64,000 nucleotides of DNA from Shewanella benthica KT99. GTDB taxonomy: Bacteria > Pseudomonadota > Gammaproteobacteria > Enterobacterales > Shewanellaceae. Under the pieces are notes generated by a model. That model searched no databases. It had not been told where the DNA came from and worked only from the letters and a program-made list of their open reading frames with translations. A program made the position numbers and the translations under genes. The stretch lies in the NCBI RefSeq assembly GCF_000172075.1, contig NZ_ABIC01000007.1, forward strand, positions 62,001-126,000, in the 5' to 3' direction. Of the stretch, positions 58,951 through 64,000 are shown in pieces; within the stretch, counting starts at the first letter, position 1, and every line of letters begins with the position of its first letter.

Positions 58951-59032
58951 GTATATTTCCCATGGGTCAAAGATGCTCCAGGCATCTAGATGACATTTCC
59001 TCCATCCCTGGAGGTCATAGATAGAAATATAC
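58951..59032. repeat. Small palindromic repeat sharing a block with the 3.5-kb MITE-like element
   Basis: GTATATTTC (58951-58959) pairs with GAAATATAC (59024-59032). Between them, GACATTTCCTCCATCCCTGG starting at 58992 differs by two bases from the block starting at 3792 and continues with the same AGGTCA. No coding capacity. Confidence 0.65.
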
Positions 59033-59058
59033 GTTTGTTTTCAATATACCAATCAAGT

Positions 59059-60924
59059 CTATTTAAGATACTCTTCTATCTGTGCAAGAATTCCTGCACT
59101 GTCGAGTCTTAGATCGGCCAAGATCTCTTTCTGTTCGCCATGCTTAATAAATTCATCAGGTAGGCCTATTTGCAACACAGGCATAGGACGTTTCAGTCGT
59201 TGCAGTTCCTCTAATACTCCGGAACCCGCGCCGCCCATGATGGCATTTTCTTCTACCGTGACGAGTAGATCATGGCTGTCGCTAAGTTGTTTGATCAGCT
59301 CAATATCCAGGGGTTTAACGAAGCGCATATCGGCGACTGTGGCATCGAGAGATTCGGCTGCGATCAAGCTATTGGCTAAGAGTGTGCCGAAGTTGAGTAT
59401 GGCAATCTTAGTGCCTTGTCGTTTGATCAGCCCCTTGCCTATCGGCAGGGCCGTCATCTCTTCGACTTGTGGTTCACCCGTGGCGCTTCCTCGAGGGTAA
59501 CGCACCGCAGTAGGACCGTCTTTATAGCAGTAACCTGTGTAGAGCATCTGACGACATTCATTTTCATCGGATGGCGCCATGATGACCATGTTGGGTATGG
59601 TGCGCATAAAGCTCAGATCGAAGGCGCCCTGGTGAGTTGGGCCATCGGCTCCCACTATACCACCACGGTCTATAGCAAACAGTACCGGGAGTTTCTGCAA
59701 CGCAACGTCGTGTATCAGCTGGTCGTAACCTCGCTGAAGGAACGTCGAGTAGATAGCGACAACGGGCTTGAGTCCTTCACAGGCAAAGCCTGCAGCGAGA
59801 GTGACGGCATGTTGCTCGGCGATAGCGGCGTCGAAATACTGCTTGGGGAATCGCTGAGAAAATTCAACCATGCCTGAGCCTTCGCGCATCGCGGGGGTGA
59901 TGCCAAGTACCTTGTCATCTTGCTCCGATATATCACACAGCCATTTTCCAAACACTTGTGAAAAGGTCGGATTACTAGGCTTGGATGCTGGCTTCTCGAA
60001 CGTCGATGGATCGAACTTAGGCACGGCGTGCCAGCCGATAGGATCTTTTTCAGCAGGTTCATAACCACGACCTTTCTTGGTCATGATATGCAAAATTTGT
60101 GGTCCTGATAGATTACGCATATTGCGCATCGTCTCGACCAGAGCATCGATATCGTGGCCATCGATTGGGCCGATATAGTTGAAGCCGAGTTCTTCAAACA
60201 TGGTGCCGGGGACGACCATGCCTTTGAGGTGCTCCTCGGTGCGCTTTGCCATCTCCTTGATGACAGGCATACCCTGAAGAACCTTCTTACTGCCTTCTCT
60301 AATCGTGGTGTACAGTCGGCCTGACATAAGCTGGGCCAGGTGATTATTGAGTGCGCCCACATTCTCTGAGATCGACATCTCATTATCGTTAAGCACGACT
60401 AGCATGTCATTGTGCAGATCGCCAGCGTGGTTCATTGCTTCAAATACCATTCCCCCCGTCATGGCGCCATCACCTATGACAGCCACGACTTTTCGTCCGG
60501 CCTGCTCTTTCTCTGCGGCAACGGCCATAGCCAATGCCGCACTGATCGATGTACCCGAGTGACCGACGCTGAAGATATCGTACTCACTCTCTTCACGCCA
60601 TGGGAAAGGATGAATTCCCCCTTTTTGACGTATGGTATGCATTCTGTCACGGCGTCCGGTCAAGATCTTATGCGGGTAAGCCTGGTGGCCTACATCCCAG
60701 ATAAGACGATCGAAGGGCGTATTATAGACGTAATGAAGGGCCACAGTGAGCTCAACCGTACCTAGTCCGGAAGCGAAGTGACCACTTGATCTAGCCACAG
60801 ATTTAAGCAGAAAGCTTCTTAATTCGTCGGCCAATTGTGGCAACAAGGCTTGAGGAAGCAGTCTTAGCTCATCTGGGGTATTAGCCTGTGCAAGCACAGG
60901 GTATTGGGAAATATCCAAACTCAT
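59059..60924 (-). CDS. dxs: 1-deoxy-D-xylulose-5-phosphate synthase
   Basis: A thiamine-diphosphate enzyme (621 aa) condensing pyruvate and glyceraldehyde-3-phosphate, the first step of the MEP isoprenoid pathway. Motifs include [15 protein letters not shown], the ThDP-binding [59 protein letters not shown] and [10 protein letters not shown]. Full length. It lies 21 bp downstream of ispA on the same strand, as the last gene of an xseB-ispA-dxs operon. Confidence 0.97.
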   Translation of the reverse strand: MSLDISQYPVLAQANTPDELRLLPQALLPQLADELRSFLLKSVARSSGHFASGLGTVELTVALHYVYNTPFDRLIWDVGHQAYPHKILTGRRDRMHTIRQKGGIHPFPWREESEYDIFSVGHSGTSISAALAMAVAAEKEQAGRKVVAVIGDGAMTGGMVFEAMNHAGDLHNDMLVVLNDNEMSISENVGALNNHLAQLMSGRLYTTIREGSKKVLQGMPVIKEMAKRTEEHLKGMVVPGTMFEELGFNYIGPIDGHDIDALVETMRNMRNLSGPQILHIMTKKGRGYEPAEKDPIGWHAVPKFDPSTFEKPASKPSNPTFSQVFGKWLCDISEQDDKVLGITPAMREGSGMVEFSQRFPKQYFDAAIAEQHAVTLAAGFACEGLKPVVAIYSTFLQRGYDQLIHDVALQKLPVLFAIDRGGIVGADGPTHQGAFDLSFMRTIPNMVIMAPSDENECRQMLYTGYCYKDGPTAVRYPRGSATGEPQVEEMTALPIGKGLIKRQGTKIAILNFGTLLANSLIAAESLDATVADMRFVKPLDIELIKQLSDSHDLLVTVEENAIMGGAGSGVLEELQRLKRPMPVLQIGLPDEFIKHGEQKEILADLRLDSAGILAQIEEYLK

Positions 60925-60945
60925 CGAGATACATTGTCTCTTTTA

Positions 60946-61827
60946 TTAAACTCTTCGCTCTATGATGTAACGGGCGAATTCGGCAATTAGCTGACTATTG
61001 TAGGGTAATTTTGTCAGCGCTGATAGAGCATCCTCAATCAAACTCTTGGCTGTGGCCTGTGCGCCCATTAATCCAAGTAGTTGAGGGTAGGTACTTTTGT
61101 TTGATTCGCAATCAGAACCTTGTGGTTTTCCGAGCTCATCTGTACTGGAGATAATATCCAGTACATCGTCCTGCACCTGGAATGCTAAACCTATGGCATC
61201 GGCAAATTCCATCAAAAGAGTCTGTTCTTCTTGGGATACTTGCGCCGCAATCATAGGCAGTTCGACGGCGCAGCGTATTAGCGCACCGGTTTTTAATTTG
61301 TGCAATTGGCTAAGCGTGGCTAAGTCTATTGGTTTATTCGTGGCACTCAGATCCATGGCTTGGCCGCCACACATACCCGAATAGCCAGAAGCCTTGGCTA
61401 AGGCGCGAACCATGGCTAAATTTTGCCTAGGCGCTATTTCGTCAATGGGTTCACACATGACTTCGAAGGCCAGGGCTTGCAGTGCATCGCCTGCCAGAAT
61501 TGCAGCGGCCTCATCGAAGGCGACATGAACCGTAGGCTGTCCGCGGCGAAGGGCATCATCATCCATGGCCGGAAGGTCATCATGGATGAGAGAATACGCA
61601 TGCACACATTCGATAGCGGCGGCAGATGAATCTAGCTGTTTTAGTGGTATGCTGAGCATATCGCCGATGGCATAAACTAGGAAAGGTCGTATACGTTTGC
61701 CACCGAGTAAGGCGCCGTGCTTCATCGCGGCAAGGAGTTTAGGATCTGTGACAGTTTGATTATCAAAGATCTTTTCTAGCTGGCTATCGACACGTTGCTG
61801 GTATCGAGTGATCGTATCGACTAACAC
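60946..61827 (-). CDS. ispA: Farnesyl diphosphate synthase (geranyltranstransferase)
   Basis: A short-chain prenyltransferase (293 aa) joining IPP to DMAPP and GPP. The first aspartate-rich motif is DDLPAMDDD, the second DDVLD (FQVQDDVLDII), and the substrate lysine is in GKRIRPFLVYAIG. It starts with GTG directly after the xseB stop codon (TAA-GTG), so coupling is likely. Full length and intact. Confidence 0.96.
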   Translation of the reverse strand: MLVDTITRYQQRVDSQLEKIFDNQTVTDPKLLAAMKHGALLGGKRIRPFLVYAIGDMLSIPLKQLDSSAAAIECVHAYSLIHDDLPAMDDDALRRGQPTVHVAFDEAAAILAGDALQALAFEVMCEPIDEIAPRQNLAMVRALAKASGYSGMCGGQAMDLSATNKPIDLATLSQLHKLKTGALIRCAVELPMIAAQVSQEEQTLLMEFADAIGLAFQVQDDVLDIISSTDELGKPQGSDCESNKSTYPQLLGLMGAQATAKSLIEDALSALTKLPYNSQLIAEFARYIIERRV

Positions 61828-62067
61828 TTATTCTCCTTCAGCATCAAAAGGGGTCAGCGAGGCATTTTCATCTTCTTGCATCAATATAGAGACTTTTTGC
61901 TGGGCTTGTTCCAGCTTCCCCTGACTGTTGCGCACCAGTTTTATGCCTCTTTCAAACTGTTTTAGGGCATCGTCGAGTGACACATCCCCTTGTTCAAGAG
62001 CTGAAACTATGTGTTCTAGTTCGGTGAGAGAGTCTTCAAAAGTGAGGTTTTCAGGTTTTTTTGCCAC
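61828..62067 (-). CDS. xseB: Exodeoxyribonuclease VII small subunit
   Basis: A 79-residue helical protein, the small subunit of exonuclease VII, which degrades single-stranded DNA. The opening helix LTFEDSLTELEHIVSALEQG followed by DVSLDDALKQFERGIKLVRN is the family signature. The first gene of the operon with ispA and dxs; its stop abuts the ispA start. Promoter not identified with certainty in the 340-bp gap upstream. Confidence 0.96.
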   Translation of the reverse strand: MAKKPENLTFEDSLTELEHIVSALEQGDVSLDDALKQFERGIKLVRNSQGKLEQAQQKVSILMQEDENASLTPFDAEGE

Positions 62068-62197
62068 GACAAGGATTCCTAGAAATTAGCGTGAGACACG
62101 GTATCGCAGGTGGCGGCAAGGGTCAAATCTGCCAGTCGTAAATTTGTGCATATAGCATGTTTTTCAGTGGTTTTTTTATAAAAATTGAATTTGAAGC

Positions 62198-62224
62198 TAA
62201 ACTTGCGTGTAAACTGTCCGATAA
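62198..62224 (+). promoter_or_regulatory. Sigma-28 (FliA) promoter ahead of pomAB
   Basis: TAAACTTG (62198-62205), an 11-nt spacer, then TCCGATAA (62217-62224). The sigma-28 consensus is TAAAGTTT-N11-GCCGATAA. It is about 190 bp upstream of pomA and points towards it, so the stator genes are probably class-late flagellar genes. Confidence 0.75.
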
Positions 62225-62411
62225 TTGAAGCTAAGGTATTATTTATTTTGCCGTGCTGGCTTAATTAATAATCGTTAAAATCATATTTTCATTATATCAT
62301 ATTTCAATATATGAGCGTGTCTATGTACATTGGCCTCATGTTGAACATTGTACTAATTTCATGCTGGTCGGAGCCTATGTCTCTGGAATCAGTTTCATTT
62401 GAGGAGCAGTT

Positions 62412-63179
62412 GTGGATTTAGCAACCCTGATCGGACTTATCGGTGCATTTGGATTTATCATAGGGGCTATGGCCACGAGTGGTGGTGTTGGTATTTTTAT
62501 CGATACCGCTTCGGTGCTGATTGTAATATGCGGTACGTTTTTTGTCGTGATGATGAAATATAACCTCAAGCAGTTTCTGGGTTCCGTGAAAATTGGCGCT
62601 AAGGCATTTATCTTCAAGATAGATAAGCCAGATGAACTCATAGAGCAATCGGTGAACATGGCCGATGCTGCCCGCAAAGGTGGCTTTTTAGCCTTGGAAG
62701 AAGCCGAAATTAACAATAGTTTTATGCGAAAAGCGGTTGATATGTTAGTCGATGGTCATGACGGTGATGTGGTACGAGACGCGCTAGAGAAGGATATTGC
62801 ACTCACTGAGCAGCGTCATAAGATGGGTATTAGTATTTTTACGGCCATTGGTGATGTTGCCCCAGCCATGGGAATGATCGGCACCTTGGTAGGGCTAGTG
62901 GGGATGTTGTCGAACATGGATGACCCTAAGTCGATTGGCCCTGCGATGGCGATTGCGCTGTTAACAACGCTCTATGGTGCGATGATAGCCAACATGGTTG
63001 CGATACCTATTGCGGGGAAACTGGGACTGCGCATGGCTGAGGAGATGCTTAATCGTAACCTGATCATGGATGCGGTGCTGGCGATTCAAGATGGTCAAAA
63101 CCCCAGGGTGATCGAAGGTTTCTTAAAGAACTACCTTTCAGAGAGGCAGCGACAGATAGATACGACGGACGGGGAATAG
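62412..63179 (+). CDS. pomA: Flagellar motor stator protein PomA (sodium type)
   Basis: A four-helix inner-membrane stator subunit (255 aa) of the MotA/PomA family. The GTG start at 62412 has GAGGAG 7 nt upstream. The N-terminus DLATLIGLIGAFGFIIGAMA is the first membrane segment. The cytoplasmic loop holds KDIALTEQRHKMGISIFTAI, and the last helices contain GMIGTLVGLVGMLSNMDDPK and TTLYGAMIANMVAIPIAGKL. Assignment to the sodium-type Pom group rests on similarity to PomA and the Na+-NQR context. pomB follows 4 bp later. Confidence 0.93.
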   Translation: MDLATLIGLIGAFGFIIGAMATSGGVGIFIDTASVLIVICGTFFVVMMKYNLKQFLGSVKIGAKAFIFKIDKPDELIEQSVNMADAARKGGFLALEEAEINNSFMRKAVDMLVDGHDGDVVRDALEKDIALTEQRHKMGISIFTAIGDVAPAMGMIGTLVGLVGMLSNMDDPKSIGPAMAIALLTTLYGAMIANMVAIPIAGKLGLRMAEEMLNRNLIMDAVLAIQDGQNPRVIEGFLKNYLSERQRQIDTTDGE

Positions 63180-63183
63180 CCGG

Positions 63184-64000
63184 ATGGCGAGGAAGGTTAA
63201 ATGTGACTGTCCTCCACCAGGAGCGCCCTTGTGGTTGGCAACCTTTGCCGACCTTATGTCGCTGCTGATGTGTTTCTTCGTACTCCTGCTTTCATTCTCT
63301 GAGATGGATGTGATGAAATTTAAGCAGATCGCTGGTTCGATGAAATATGCCTTCGGGGTGCAAAATAAAGTCGAAGTCAAAGATATTCCCAAGGGGACTT
63401 CAGTCATTGCTCTGGAGTTTAGACCCGGGCGTCCCGAGCCTACACCTATCGAGATAATTAACCAGCAAACCAATGAGATGACTGAGCCCACACTGGAGTA
63501 TCAGGCCGGTGATGATGACAGCTCAGGAGGTGTACAGCAACAGCGTGGTGAGCAACGTGGTGGCGAAGCTTCGGCGACGGCGCAAGAGCAAGCCGAAGCC
63601 AAGGCAGAGTCAGTGTCTCAAGCTAGAGCAGAGGAGGAGTCTAAGGCTCAGGCTGCCGCTCAGGAAAACATCAACGACCAAGTGAAGAAGATGGCTCAGG
63701 AGCTCAATAAAGAGATTGTCGATGGGGCGATTGAGATAGAGTCTCTCGGGCAACAGATCATCATTCGCATCCGTGAAAAGGGGGCTTTCTCTTCTGGTTC
63801 CGGCTTCTTACAGCCCAGGTTTAAGCCGGTGATCCGCCGGGTTGGCGAGTTACTCAGGGATATTCCGGGGATCGTGACTGTGTCGGGCTTTACAGATGAC
63901 ATGAATATCAGCAATGAGCTTTATAGTTCTAACTGGGACTTGTCGAGTAAGCGTGCGGTCGCCGTTGCCCATGAACTGATCAAGGTGAGAGGCTTCGATC
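63184..64000 (+). CDS. pomB: Flagellar motor stator protein PomB, partial at window end
   Basis: The ATG at 63184, 4 bp after the pomA stop, opens MARKVKCDCPPPGAPLWLAT. The membrane helix is TFADLMSLLMCFFVLLLSF, with the ion-binding Asp at residue 23. A plug/linker region follows, then a Gln/Ala/Glu-rich segment (about 115-160), and the OmpA/MotB-type peptidoglycan-binding domain begins (FLQPRFKPVIRRVGELL; VSGFTDDMNISNELYSSNWD). The frame is open for 272 codons to the window edge, so the C-terminus is missing only because of the cut. Confidence 0.94.
   Translation, partial: MARKVKCDCPPPGAPLWLATFADLMSLLMCFFVLLLSFSEMDVMKFKQIAGSMKYAFGVQNKVEVKDIPKGTSVIALEFRPGRPEPTPIEIINQQTNEMTEPTLEYQAGDDDSSGGVQQQRGEQRGGEASATAQEQAEAKAESVSQARAEEESKAQAAAQENINDQVKKMAQELNKEIVDGAIEIESLGQQIIIRIREKGAFSSGSGFLQPRFKPVIRRVGELLRDIPGIVTVSGFTDDMNISNELYSSNWDLSSKRAVAVAHELIKVRGFD

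Noticed and set aside
1..64000. Search for tRNA, rRNA or other structured RNA genes
   Set aside because: I saw no cloverleaf, rRNA segment or riboswitch-like leader that I could support by eye.

Overview
The window looks like a chromosomal segment of a marine gammaproteobacterium, most probably Shewanella. The grounds are the Na+-translocating NADH:quinone reductase operon (nqrA-F), the sodium-type flagellar stator pair pomA/pomB, the order xseB-ispA-dxs beside pomAB, nadK divergent from grpE, and a six-gene glycogen cluster (malQ-glgB-glgX-glgP-glgC-glgA). The genus call is inference from gene content and protein style; no database was searched. The density of insertion sequences and broken genes suggests a lineage undergoing genome decay. 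Deep-sea Shewanella are known for this, but that is only a guess.

Layout. 1-3.4 kb: 5' end of a secreted protein gene and two tandem PhoA-type alkaline phosphatases on the minus strand. 3.6-6.0 kb: a MITE-like repeat, a broken BCCT transporter and a remnant of a phosphonate-type binding protein. 6.0-6.8 kb: two small genes. 7.3-11.7 kb: an RND efflux pair. 11.9-13.1 kb: an internally deleted IS66 element with a perfect 8-bp target duplication, sitting in the terminator of an iron-dependent alcohol dehydrogenase. 14.6-18.4 kb: nested insertion sequences (IS4-like fragment; IS30 split by IS66-type copies). 19.2-31.8 kb: the glycogen cluster. 31.8-38.1 kb: housekeeping genes (YbaK-like, glutathione peroxidase, RsmB-like, YqfB, DUF2461) mixed with pseudogenes. 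38.3-43.3 kb: two convergent secreted peptidase genes sharing a C-terminal domain; the first has a nonsense codon. 43.5-50.4 kb: a DUF599 membrane protein and nqrABCDEF. 50.6-53.3 kb: a truncated FN3 protein, a broken IS3 element and a RAYT-type transposase remnant. 53.4-57.2 kb: an endonuclease/phosphatase-fold lipoprotein, a CobW GTPase and a decayed TPR-TonB gene. 57.2-64 kb: nadK, grpE, dxs-ispA-xseB and pomA-pomB, with pomB cut by the window end.

How the genes work together. The glg cluster encodes ADP-glucose synthesis (GlgC), chain elongation (GlgA), branching (GlgB), phosphorolysis (GlgP), debranching (GlgX) and maltodextrin recycling (MalQ); overlapping or close genes suggest co-transcription. 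NqrA-F builds the sodium gradient that PomAB would use for flagellar rotation. Dxs and IspA lie in one operon for isoprenoid supply (quinones, undecaprenol).

No clearly new defence or biosynthetic system is visible. The most interesting signals are a likely programmed -1 frameshift in an IS66-type tnpC, a MITE-like repeat whose two ends also occur fused as a 32-bp palindrome, textbook sigma-32 and sigma-28 promoters ahead of grpE and pomAB, a C-terminal domain shared by two neighbouring secreted peptidases, and a partial duplication of the 5' end of the RND pump gene that yields a small overlapping leader ORF.
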